In this document: one piece after another, positions 24,367 through 31,427 of the stretch
How positions within the stretch are numbered: position 1 is the stretch's first letter
How the letters are laid out: each line of letters opens with the position of its first letter
Origin: a virus
DNA: 42,345 nt
Virus record (IMG/VR): IMGVR_UViG_3300025536_000023
Span: 1-42,345 of that record
Direction: 5' to 3' (one strand)
Notes under the pieces: generated by a model
What the model was told of the DNA's origin: nothing
The model's input: only the letters and a program-made list of their open reading frames with translations
Database searches by the model: none
Program-made: the position numbers and the translations under genes

Positions 24367-26718
24367 CTAGGGGTTTCCCATCTGTGCCGCCGCGTGCAAC
24401 GGCGCGCAATCGTCGAGCAGCAGCTTGTACGCCGTCTGCGTCTGCATCCAGAGTAGCGGGCTGGCGGCGCCGCCGCACCACCGTTGCTCCGCAAGGACTT
24501 GGCCGAGCGTCGGCGCGACGCCGCGCAGCTTGCGCAGCAAGATGGCCGAGCCGAGCGGCGAAGCCACCTCCTCCCGGTCCGCGTTGCGCCGCGGGGCCGT
24601 GCCGGCCGTGCCGAGCGCGAACGGCGGCCCGCCCTTCGGCGCGATGCCCACGTAGTCGGTCGGCGAGCCGCCCGCTTTTCCCCCGTTCCACAGGTAGACC
24701 CAGAGCGCGTCCGTGGCCCAGCGGTCCACCGCGTCGACGAGGTCGGCCGACCGAACCCCCGCGGAGCGGGCGAGCCCCAGCGCGCCGTTGGCGAGCAGCG
24801 CTTCCTCGGTGCCCTTCGACAGCGCGTACTGCCCATCGAACGGCGGCCCCGCCAGGTTCTTGCTCGCCTCGTCCCTCCGGAGGAACCCCGAAGGGGTCTG
24901 GCCTTCGGCGATCACGTCCGCGCAGTCCGCGAGCAGCCCGCCCCAGCGCGCGCGCCAGCCCTTGTCCCCGATGGCGAAGGCCACCGACGCGAAGCGCAGC
25001 CCGTGCCCGTGCGCGCGCCCCCAGGGCGAGCCCCACGCGGGGCGGGCCTTCACGCCGGCGAGCGCGCCCGCGAGCCGCCCCTTGCTCAGCATGGACATGC
25101 GCCACGTCTCCGCGTTCATGCGCAGCCACCAAGCGGCGGCCGGGTCGTTGGCGAGCCACACCAGCGCCTCCGCGTCGCAAAGCGCGCGGTCCCAATGCTG
25201 GAAGTCGATGGGCGAGTAGGCGCCTGCGGCGCTCGAACCGGAGATCGGTTGCTTGAAGGTAGCGAGCTCGGGCGGAGTGCGCGCGCCGGCGTTGACCGAC
25301 TGCACCGCAGCGAAGCCGAACGGCCCATCGCTCGTCCCGTCGAAGCGCGCGCTCGCGGCGCTCATGCTCCAGCCGCGCGGGTTGCCCGCATGGTCGCACC
25401 ACGCGTCCGCGTCGATTGGCATCCCGTTCGGCTGGACGATCGCGACCGCGTGGCGGTCCATGATGAGCGCGAGTCGCGCCTGCATGGTCAGCAGCCCATC
25501 GGGCTCGGACGTCGCGGCGAGCTCGACCCCGTGCCACTGGCGACGGAAGCCGCCACCCGTGACCCCGCCGTACTTCGGGTTCCAGCCGTGTTGCCAGTCG
25601 AGCCGCCCGGGGCCGGCCGCGATGCCCACCGGTGCGCCGTTGGCGAGGGCGGAACGGAGCGTGCCCCACTCGGCCCGAAGGTCCGAGGCGAGCGCGGCCG
25701 CGCGGTAGGAGAGATCGGGGAGCCGCAGCGCAGCGGCGGCGTACGCGTCCACGCGCTCCCAGGAATCGACCGCGCACCAGCCGCCAGCGGTCGCGAGTGC
25801 ACGGGCTTCGCCGGGACCGGTGCCCGAACCGCCCGACAGGGCGACGCGCCACGCGTGCGCGCCGCGCTGGACGAGGGCGTGAGCAAACCCGTCCGCGCGC
25901 GGCGCGACCAAGACCAGCCGGCCGTTGGCGACACGCGGCGAGTGCGGTGCCGGAGCGGGTGCCGCGCTCTCCACCACCCCAACCGGCGTCGGCCCGCTCA
26001 TCTCGATCGAGTCGAAGAACCAGTCGGGCGAGCCCGGGTGGCCGTTGTGCATCACCAGCGAAAGCTCGAGCGCGTCGACGCCCGAGTACGCCGTGAGCCA
26101 GCCCGTGAAGCCCTGCGCGAAGAACCGCCGCGTGACCGCGACGGGGCCGGACCGGTGCCACACCGAGCTCCAACTTGCAGCGCGCGCCTCGCCATCCACC
26201 CACAGGGTCGGCGCGGCGCCAGCCGCCCACGACGCGGCCCACGGGCCGGGGCGCGGGCGACCGTCGGTCGATGCGACTCGAGAGACGACGTACTCGCCTG
26301 GGGCGAGCACTCGAGCGGCGCCGGTGGTGACGTCCAGGTCGACGGCGAGCAGCTCCACGATGCGCGCGCTGCCGTCGGGCCACGTCGCCACGCTCTCCCA
26401 CTGCGTTCGCAGGGCTGCGCCGCTCGGAGCGGTCACGGTCCATGGCGAAGCCACGCCCGCCGCGAACTTGATCCGCTCGCCTTGCGCCACCGGCAGGGTG
26501 CATCGCAGGATCGGACCGGGGCGCATCAAGAGCGCGCGGCCGGCGATCGACACCGGTGCGGGCGGGGCCGACTGCCCGGAGCCCGGCGCAGCCGCTTGCA
26601 CCAGCGAAAGGCCGCGCGCCAGCGCACCATTCGCCGCAGCGAGGAACAGCGCGGCAACGGCGAGAATCACAGCCCAAGGGATTGCGGACGACAGGCGGTC
26701 TTTCGTTCGTTGGTTCAT
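24367..26718 (-). CDS. Membrane-anchored protein resembling exo-rhamnogalacturonan lyase (YetA/PcRGLX-like)
   Basis: 783 aa from the ATG at 26718. Residues 13-31 form a signal anchor (IPWAVILAVAALFLAAANG). An N-terminal beta region has SVATWPDGSARIVELLAVDL (about 109-128), a WxDGS motif I know from the YetA/PcRGLX family. This is followed by SGPVAVTRRFFAQG and LTAYSGVDALELSLVMHN, which also fit its second strand block. The centre and C-terminus are helix-rich with many Trp (FQHWDRALCDAEALVWLAND; WWLRMNAETWRMSM), like an (alpha/alpha)6 barrel. A role in cleaving or binding acidic polysaccharide is inferred; the catalytic residues were not identified. An enzyme this long at the start of a late operon is unusual. 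Confidence 0.55.
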   Translation of the reverse strand: MNQRTKDRLSSAIPWAVILAVAALFLAAANGALARGLSLVQAAAPGSGQSAPPAPVSIAGRALLMRPGPILRCTLPVAQGERIKFAAGVASPWTVTAPSGAALRTQWESVATWPDGSARIVELLAVDLDVTTGAARVLAPGEYVVSRVASTDGRPRPGPWAASWAAGAAPTLWVDGEARAASWSSVWHRSGPVAVTRRFFAQGFTGWLTAYSGVDALELSLVMHNGHPGSPDWFFDSIEMSGPTPVGVVESAAPAPAPHSPRVANGRLVLVAPRADGFAHALVQRGAHAWRVALSGGSGTGPGEARALATAGGWCAVDSWERVDAYAAAALRLPDLSYRAAALASDLRAEWGTLRSALANGAPVGIAAGPGRLDWQHGWNPKYGGVTGGGFRRQWHGVELAATSEPDGLLTMQARLALIMDRHAVAIVQPNGMPIDADAWCDHAGNPRGWSMSAASARFDGTSDGPFGFAAVQSVNAGARTPPELATFKQPISGSSAAGAYSPIDFQHWDRALCDAEALVWLANDPAAAWWLRMNAETWRMSMLSKGRLAGALAGVKARPAWGSPWGRAHGHGLRFASVAFAIGDKGWRARWGGLLADCADVIAEGQTPSGFLRRDEASKNLAGPPFDGQYALSKGTEEALLANGALGLARSAGVRSADLVDAVDRWATDALWVYLWNGGKAGGSPTDYVGIAPKGGPPFALGTAGTAPRRNADREEVASPLGSAILLRKLRGVAPTLGQVLAEQRWCGGAASPLLWMQTQTAYKLLLDDCAPLHAAAQMGNP

Positions 26719-26790
26719 GGTGGGATGGGCTTTCGAGTTCGGCGCGACGGGCAGCCGCGCGTGCGTGGGGCAGGGGATGGTGGGGAAAGC

Positions 26791-26817
26791 GGTATGTACG
26801 TAAGTGCCGCACATACC
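26791..26817. promoter_or_regulatory. Inverted repeat upstream of the lyase-like gene
   Basis: GGTATGT (26791-26797) and ACATACC (26811-26817) are perfect 7-bp arms with a 13-bp spacer in the 136-bp gap between the 225-aa gene and the lyase-like gene. ATACCAT here (26813-26819) recurs at 27597-27603, upstream of the 225-aa gene. A plausible operator pair; on the minus strand TGGTATGT could double as an extended -10. Confidence 0.4.
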
Positions 26818-26854
26818 ATGTTTTACGGGTGAAACGCAACCGCGCGGGTGCGTG

Positions 26855-27532
26855 TTACTCGGTGGTGAGCGCAACCTCGGGTGCCACCTCGGATGCCGCT
26901 TGCGTGGCGATCGGGTTGCCGTCGGCGGCAAGCATCTCGAGTTTCCAGAAGATCTTGCCGTAGGTCGTGCGAGAGCTCGTGGCCCGAACGTTCTGTGCGA
27001 GCAGATCTCGGGTTGCCATCCGGACCCGGCGCGCGAAGTGCTTGGAGGACATGAAGGGCCAGCCGCGGCCGAGGTCAGCCTGGTAAGCGCGTGCGTGGGC
27101 CTCGAGGTCGAGCACCGAAACCGTAACGGACGGCACGTTGCGCGAGACGAGGTAGCTGATGACCGATTCCACGATGCACTCGAGGATCGCTTCGTCAGTC
27201 CCGCGCAGCGCCGGGAGGACTTGCTGGCCTTCGGCGACGTGAGGGGTGGAGCCACCGCGGAAGTCGAACTCGGCCGCGTCGCGTTCCGCGAGTTCGGAGG
27301 GGTGGGCAGCGGTGCCACGCGATCCGGGCGGCCGGCCGAGGCGGACACCACGCTCCGCGGCCTCCAGTCGCGTAGCAGCACGTTTGAGCACGTCGGCGAG
27401 GTCTTCGATCGTGCGCCGCAGCGCGTCGACCGTGAGGCCCTGGGAAGCGGTCTGGACCTCGAGCGCGGAGAGGCGCGCGTCGATGTGGGCGAAGCCGGGG
27501 TGGGTCGGGTGCGGAAGGTGGATGCTGGTCAC
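26855..27532 (-). CDS. Possible regulator, first gene of the late arm
   Basis: 225 aa from a GTG at 27532 (no SD). Residues 15-65 are a coiled coil (DARLSALEVQTASQGLTVDA; LADVLKRAATRLEAAERG). A basic linker (RLGRPPGSRG) follows, then an alpha/beta region at about 105-205 (ILECIVESVISYLVSRNVPS; FARRVRMATRDLLAQNVRA) that could be a winged helix. It is promoter-proximal in the leftward arm, beside the inverted repeats, and the same ATACCAT word lies on both sides of it. A DNA-binding regulator is plausible; no family is recognised. Confidence 0.6.
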   Translation of the reverse strand: MTSIHLPHPTHPGFAHIDARLSALEVQTASQGLTVDALRRTIEDLADVLKRAATRLEAAERGVRLGRPPGSRGTAAHPSELAERDAAEFDFRGGSTPHVAEGQQVLPALRGTDEAILECIVESVISYLVSRNVPSVTVSVLDLEAHARAYQADLGRGWPFMSSKHFARRVRMATRDLLAQNVRATSSRTTYGKIFWKLEMLAADGNPIATQAASEVAPEVALTTE

Positions 27533-27535
27533 GGT

Positions 27536-27569
27536 GGGGAGGGGGGGGCTTGAAGGGGGTGAGGAGGGG
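27536..27569 (+). other. G-quadruplex-type motif 1
   Basis: Four G-runs of 4, 8, 5 and 4 bases with loops of 1, 6 and 6 on the plus strand, just upstream of the 225-aa gene start; the leftward transcript would carry the C-rich strand. Confidence 0.45.
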
Positions 27570-27620
27570 TGGAGGACCGAGGTTCGATCTATCGGGATAC
27601 CATACCCGAAAGTAGGGCGC

Positions 27621-27693
27621 TCGATTCAGGATAAATCGAACGAGTTTTACCCTGTTTCTGCCGAGCGGATCGAAGGTCGTTCGATTTACCTGA
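27621..27693. repeat. Spaced inverted repeats, candidate operators
   Basis: TCAGG-A-TAAATCGAAC (27626-27641) is the inverse of GTTCGATTTA-CCTGA (27679-27693), 15 of 16 positions with one base inserted. Each half also sits in a smaller dyad: TCGATT-N7-AATCGA (27621-27639) and TCGAA-N5-TTCGA (27670-27684). TTCGAT occurs once more at 27583. The layout is typical of cooperative operators. Confidence 0.55.
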
Positions 27694-27745
27694 GCAGTAA
27701 AGTGAGCGCTGGAAAGGTATGCCTCCCCCTAGGGGTTTTTCCTGA

Positions 27746-27769
27746 GGGGGATTTTGGGGAGGGGGAGGG
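27746..27769 (+). other. G-quadruplex-type motif 2
   Basis: GGGGG-ATTTT-GGGG-A-GGGGG-A-GGG on the plus strand: four runs of three or more G with loops of 5, 1 and 1, a compact quadruplex-forming pattern. The palindrome CCCCTAGGGG followed by five T (27726-27740) lies just before it. Confidence 0.5.
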
Positions 27770-27849
27770 TCGTTTTCCCCTCGGAGCCGACCCCTACACG
27801 CGAGAGACCTCTGGGGCTCAGTTGATCGCTCAGGTAGCGCACTAAACGC

Positions 27850-27897
27850 CTCTTCTTCTTCTTCTTCTTTCTAGAAAATATATATAGTATATATATA
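27850..27897. other. TTC-repeat tract beside an AT-only island
   Basis: About six TTC units (27850-27871), a pure pyrimidine tract, abut AAAATATATATAGTATATAT and a few more A/T bases (27875-27897) in otherwise very GC-rich DNA. The island contains TATAGT (plus) and TATACT (minus), each a 5/6 match to a -10 box. No -35 is clear. It could be a promoter or a DNA-unwinding element of an origin. Confidence 0.45.
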
Positions 27898-28642
27898 GAG
27901 GGTGGCGTGGCGCTAGCGTCCGGGCCGATCCGGCTGGCGGCCGGGGGTCCGGGTGGGGTGAACATTTTTTCGGGCCGAGCGAGTGCGATAAGTTGGCGTC
28001 TGAGGCTGACTTTCGGAAATTAACTGCGATAGAACCGCTTTTACTGGTGTTGTAGAAGCTGCGCTGGCGCAAGGCTTCACAGGAACTCGCCAGGCGCGCG
28101 CGAGCCGCTGCGCGGCTTCGGAGTCAGACGCGAGCTCGAGCGCGCAGCGCGCGGCAGCGTGCGAAGCTGAGGAGGCAGCGCGCCGCCGGCGCCCATGCCG
28201 GCCGCAGGCCGCTTGACTCCCGCCCCGCGGGGGCTACCTTGAATCCCTGAGCCGCGTCCGCGTGGCGGGAGGTGCGAGCCCCGCTTGCGCGCCGGCGGCA
28301 TGCGTGAAGGACTCTCTCCCTGCGGGAGCGGCGAACACGGTAGCCCTGCGGGGGCCGAGCGCCGCTCCCGCCCTTGCTCCGCAGGTCGAGTGCCCCGCAG
28401 GCCGTGCCCGTGGTTGCGCCCGCGCGGAGCGCGTTGCGCTGGCGGAAGTTGCGAGAAAGCTGCGCGCCCGACATTTTTTTTTCGTTTTTCTCTCGACTAC
28501 CGCGCAGCGGGTGCCGTAGGTTGCTCCCAGTCGCGCGTCGCACCGCCCGACGATCGCTCCGCGAGGCGGGGCAGGACGGGCGGGCGACACGCGGACTCGA
28601 CAGGCAGGCGGCACCGGCCGCGCAGATGAGAGAGAGACGACC

Positions 28643-28837
28643 ATGGCGAAGCGCACGACGACGACCGCGAAGGCCAGCGACTACGGCGACCTGATCGACT
28701 ACCTGACGGGCGACGTGGTTCGCCCGGCGACCAAGGACGAAGCGCGCGCGTCGGAACGTGCGGCGCGCTGCGACGGAGGAGCGGGCGTGATCGAGGTCGA
28801 CCGCAAGCTGTGCTACGTCGAAGAGGTGATCGCGTGA
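28643..28837 (+). CDS. Small early protein (64 aa)
   Basis: First gene of the rightward arm; the purine-rich GAGAGAGACG before the ATG serves as its SD. The sequence starts MAKRTTTTAKASDYGDLIDY and continues LTGDVVRPATKDEARASERA. It then has DGGAGVIEVD and CYVEEV. The 'YLTGexxRxAxxxExxxS' then 'DGGxGvIxVdgxxxYV' pattern recurs in small phage proteins I have seen without an assigned function. No membrane segment. Confidence 0.72.
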   Translation: MAKRTTTTAKASDYGDLIDYLTGDVVRPATKDEARASERAARCDGGAGVIEVDRKLCYVEEVIA

Positions 28838-29163
28838 GCGCGCGCAAGTCCGAACGCTGGACGATCGAGTTCTCGACGTTCGCTGACTGTGACGCCTACG
28901 TTGCAGCGGAGTGGGGTCACAGCGGAGTCCAGCCAATCCCGATCGTCACCACAAGCGGCTGGTATTCAGTGCCGTGTCCGCTCACTCCGATGACGACTCC
29001 TCCTTGTTGGCTTACGAAGTCCAAGCGCAGCGCGCAGCGCACGCAGATGCAAGCGTTCCTGGATCGCGTGATCGCTATGGTGGCGCACGCGCAAGGCGCA
29101 GCGGGGAAACCGCTGACGAAAAATGGAATCCGGATTTGCCGGGATGGGCAGGTGGTGCTGTGA
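28834..29163 (+). CDS. Hypothetical early protein (109 aa)
   Basis: Starts at the GTG of a GTGA overlap. The N-terminus MSARKSERWTIEFSTFADCD suggests a small strand-helix domain, with a Trp/Pro-rich middle (GWYSVPCPLTPMTTPPCWL). A helical C-terminus (MQAFLDRVIAMVAHAQGAAG) is followed by a strand (IRICRDGQVVL). The first 15 bases of the gene, GTGAGCGCGCGCAAG, are repeated exactly at the start of the next gene. Not recognised. Confidence 0.65.
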   Translation: MSARKSERWTIEFSTFADCDAYVAAEWGHSGVQPIPIVTTSGWYSVPCPLTPMTTPPCWLTKSKRSAQRTQMQAFLDRVIAMVAHAQGAAGKPLTKNGIRICRDGQVVL

Positions 29164-29402
29164 GCGCGCGCAAGCAACCGCGCGACCCCGGCCGCGTCGA
29201 AGGTCGCGACGCAGCGACGATGTTTTTCGCGGCGGGATGCTTCGAACGCATGGCGCGCGATCACGCCAAAGGCTCGGACCGTTCCCCGTGCATCGCGTAC
29301 TACATCGAGACGTACTACAAGAAGGCCGCCCAATGCCGCACCCGCGCCCGCGAGATCCGCGACTACCTGCGCGCCGCGAAGCGGGAAGGCGGTGCGTCGT
29401 GA
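29160..29402 (+). CDS. Hypothetical early protein (80 aa)
   Basis: GTG start in a GTGA overlap, with the same 15-base start as the preceding gene (MSARK). The rest is helical and charged: RDAATMFFAAGCFERMARDH, then SPCIAYYIETYYKKAAQCRT and REIRDYLRAAKREGG. It probably forms a helical hairpin. Not recognised; expressed by coupling within the early chain. Confidence 0.65.
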   Translation: MSARKQPRDPGRVEGRDAATMFFAAGCFERMARDHAKGSDRSPCIAYYIETYYKKAAQCRTRAREIRDYLRAAKREGGAS

Positions 29403-29716
29403 GCAAGCGCAAGATCAAGGATCCGAAGTGGGAACTGGCGTTCGTCACCCGCGCAGACGCGAAGCGGTATCTCGCCAACAAGGAAGCCCGAGCGATCAAC
29501 GCGATCGTCAAGGACGGGCATTGGTACAAGGTGGAGCTTCTCGACGTCAACGACTGCTGGGAGTGCGGACGTCGGCACGTCAAGGATCTAGCGCGAACCG
29601 TCGCGGAGAACGAACGCACGGCAGCGCTCAAGGCGATCTTCTACGCAAGGGGATCTGCAGGAGAATCCACGGACGACTTCGCATTGATGCTGCTCCGAGA
29701 CGGGAAGCCCGCATGA
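29399..29716 (+). CDS. Hypothetical early protein with CxxC (105 aa)
   Basis: GTG in a GTGA overlap. Starts MSKRKIKDPKWELAFVTRAD. It continues with a strand-rich part (KDGHWYKVELLDVNDCWECG), a single CxxC followed by RRH that could be half a zinc site, and a C-terminal helix plus LMLLRDGKPA. The N-terminus again begins with a short basic SxRK stretch, as in the two genes before. Not recognised. Confidence 0.65.
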   Translation: MSKRKIKDPKWELAFVTRADAKRYLANKEARAINAIVKDGHWYKVELLDVNDCWECGRRHVKDLARTVAENERTAALKAIFYARGSAGESTDDFALMLLRDGKPA

Positions 29717-29889
29717 AGCGCCGAACCCACAGCAGCACCGTAACCGGCCGCACCGCGCCGCACTACCGCGGTTGGATGAACGCGATGCAGTCCGCTGGCG
29801 GCTGGGAACTCTTGACGACGACCCGCGCATCCCGCGCGAAGCGCGCGCGCCACGCTGCGCGGCCGAACGGCCGCGCGAAAGGCCGCTGA
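29713..29889 (+). CDS. Small basic protein (58 aa)
   Basis: ATG in an ATGA overlap. Strongly basic (MKRRTHSSTVTGRTAPHYRG, WMNAMQSAGGWELLTTTR), with an Arg/Ala-rich tail encoded partly by palindromes CGCGCGAAGCGCG and GGCCGAACGGCC (about 29846-29875). It could bind nucleic acid. Too short to classify; the tail may owe its sequence to the palindromes rather than to selection on protein. Confidence 0.5.
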   Translation: MKRRTHSSTVTGRTAPHYRGWMNAMQSAGGWELLTTTRASRAKRARHAARPNGRAKGR

Positions 29890-29893
29890 GCCC

Positions 29894-30694
29894 ATGCCCT
29901 CCTCCCTGTCCCTCGCCCTCCACCGCATCCGCTCGCGGCCCGACCTGACCCCTTCGGAGAAGGACGCGCTCTGCATCGAGCGGCGCGCGGCGCACACGGC
30001 CTACAACACGGCTTGGCGCAAAGCGAAGTGCGAGCGCGACCCCGAGTACCGTGAACGCATGCGCGAACAGCAACGGCGATCGAAGGCGAAGCGGCTCAAG
30101 GATCCCGAGCAGCGCGCGCTGGTGATCGAACGCGAGCGCGAGCGCCAGCGGATCGCGGCCCAGGAGAAGCGCGCGGCGATGAGCGAGCAGGCGCGGATCC
30201 GCGCGGAGAAGTACGCGCGCCGGAACGCGGCGGCCCGTGCGCGGCATGCGGAAGAGAAGGCGCGACTCGCGAGCGAGACGGAAGCGCGGCGCGCGGCCGG
30301 AGTCGCGGCGGCCGAGGAATCGGAGCGCACGATCGCGGAGCGACTGAGCGCCCTGCGGGCGTTGCACCGCGAGCGCGCCCGCATCCTGGAGGAGTTGAGC
30401 GAGCTCGCGCTGCGCGCCGGCGTGGGCTTGGCGAGCACGGGTGAGACACGCGCCGCGCGGACGCGACTGGAGAAAGCCGCTGCGCGGCTGGCGGAGCCGA
30501 TCCGCGCGGCGCGCGCGGCGCTCGATCTCCCCGAGGTTCTCGACGGGGACGGCGCGGCGACACACACGGCCGGCGAGAGCGCGATGCGTGGCCCGAAGGC
30601 CGTGCGCGCCGCTGCGCGGCACTACAAGACGAGCAACGGCTACGCCGCTGTGGCGAAGCCCATCGACAGAGACAAGAGCAACAAGGGAGCCTGA
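29894..30694 (+). CDS. Arg/Ala-rich coiled-coil protein (266 aa)
   Basis: Residues 40-215 are a long, highly charged helix with heptads (AQEKRAAMSEQARIRAEKYA; LSALRALHRERARILEELSE). The composition is very rich in Arg, Ala and Glu, and net basic. The N-terminus (SEKDALCIERRAAHTAYNTA) resembles the arginine-rich start of some HNH-associated proteins, but no HNH residues follow. The C-terminus (GPKAVRAAARHYKTSNGY) is basic. A nucleic-acid-binding scaffold is plausible. Not recognised. Confidence 0.65.
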   Translation: MPSSLSLALHRIRSRPDLTPSEKDALCIERRAAHTAYNTAWRKAKCERDPEYRERMREQQRRSKAKRLKDPEQRALVIERERERQRIAAQEKRAAMSEQARIRAEKYARRNAAARARHAEEKARLASETEARRAAGVAAAEESERTIAERLSALRALHRERARILEELSELALRAGVGLASTGETRAARTRLEKAAARLAEPIRAARAALDLPEVLDGDGAATHTAGESAMRGPKAVRAAARHYKTSNGYAAVAKPIDRDKSNKGA

Positions 30695-30697
30695 GCA

Positions 30698-30793
30698 ATG
30701 CGACCGATGCGACCGATCATCCGACTGGGCAAGTATTTGTGGGGCTGGATCACGGCGATTGCCGCGGCGACCTTGTGCGTGATGGGGAGCTAG
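30698..30793 (+). CDS. Single-span membrane microprotein (31 aa)
   Basis: MRPMRPIIRLGKYLWGWITA, then IAAATLCVMGS. The basic N-terminus is followed by one hydrophobic segment of about 17 residues, predicting an inner-membrane anchor with the N-terminus inside. AAGGGAG lies about 11 bases before the ATG, and the next gene starts 3 bases after the stop. Its place in a tight operon and the SD support translation. Confidence 0.55.
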   Translation: MRPMRPIIRLGKYLWGWITAIAAATLCVMGS

Positions 30794-30796
30794 GCC

Positions 30797-31423
30797 ATGA
30801 ACGAACAACCGAGAAAGCGTCCGAACCTGCGATACCTGTGCTCAGACTACGAAGCTCCGCCCGAGTCGCAGGAGTACCCGTACCACGAGAGCCCATCGCT
30901 GGAGAAGCCAGGCCTCGCGAACGTCACCGAGAGCGAACACCAGTCGAAGTTCCCCGAGGAGTACGTCGTCCCTCAGAGATCGTCCTGGGCTGACATTCCG
31001 AGAGAGCATCTGACCATCCGTGAGCGGTACGCGATGGCTGCGCTGCAAGGCATGCTCAGCAACTCCCGATTGGACATCCGTGAAATCGGAGACAACTGGA
31101 TCTGCGATCGCGCATGGGAGATCGCAGAGGAACACATCCAGTGGCAGGACTACGACGCTCAGAAGCGGATGGAGCGCGCGTTCCGCAAGAAGGAAGTCGA
31201 AGCCGGTGAGGACGAGGAACTCTCCGAGAGAGACGACGCGAACGGTGATGTCGGCCGTCTCGACGCGCACGACAGAATCCGGCGCGTGAACCGTACGCTC
31301 GCGAGCGCGCGAGAAGAGTGCAGGAAGTTGGCCGCCGAACTGGAACGCGAACGCGAGGCGTCGAAGATGCTGCGTTGCGAGTTGGCAAAAGTGAAAGCGA
31401 ACGAACCGAAGGAAGGAAGCTAA
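30797..31423 (+). CDS. Early phage protein with LTIRERxAMAALQG motif (208 aa)
   Basis: The N-terminal 70 residues are Pro/Glu-rich. LTIRERYAMAALQGMLSN (about 75-92), followed by WICDRAWEIAEEHI, is a motif common in short phage proteins of unknown function (TLRDYFAAxAMQGxLA ... AYxxADxML). The C-terminal half is an acidic then basic coiled coil (ECRKLAAELEREREASKMLR). GGGAG stands about 8 bases before the ATG. Function unknown. Confidence 0.68.
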   Translation: MNEQPRKRPNLRYLCSDYEAPPESQEYPYHESPSLEKPGLANVTESEHQSKFPEEYVVPQRSSWADIPREHLTIRERYAMAALQGMLSNSRLDIREIGDNWICDRAWEIAEEHIQWQDYDAQKRMERAFRKKEVEAGEDEELSERDDANGDVGRLDAHDRIRRVNRTLASAREECRKLAAELEREREASKMLRCELAKVKANEPKEGS

Positions 31424-31427
31424 CCCC

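Larger units (their letters stand above)
27533..28642. promoter_or_regulatory. Non-coding control region between divergent arms
   Basis: About 1.1 kb without a convincing gene separates the leftward late and rightward early genes. It contains spaced inverted repeats (27621-27693), G-rich tracts (27536-27569; 27746-27769), TTC repeats beside an AT-only island (27850-27897), a T-run (27965-27970) and dense short palindromes (28120-28400). A second T-run lies near 28474-28495. TTGACT with TACCTT 16 bases later, near 28213, is the best rightward promoter candidate, and it is weak. The open frames here are low-complexity and switch between frames. The region probably holds the promoters, and possibly an origin. 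Confidence 0.6.

Noticed and set aside
24484-26832. Long plus-strand open frame (about 782 codons) opposite the lyase-like gene
   Set aside because: Same shadow pattern, rich in Arg/Ala/Pro; the anchor segment and WPDGS motif occur only on the minus strand.
27726-27740. Intrinsic terminator CCCCTAGGGG + T5
   Set aside because: The palindrome has no loop and only four or five pairs, so a stable terminator hairpin is unlikely; noted only as part of the control region.
27729-27965. 78-aa minus-strand frame with six Lys in a row
   Set aside because: The Lys run is the TTC-repeat tract read backwards; no SD and no sensible domain.
28262-28519. 85-aa and overlapping frames in the early leader
   Set aside because: Low-complexity Ala/Arg/Pro sequence made of palindromes, competing frames on both strands, no SD.
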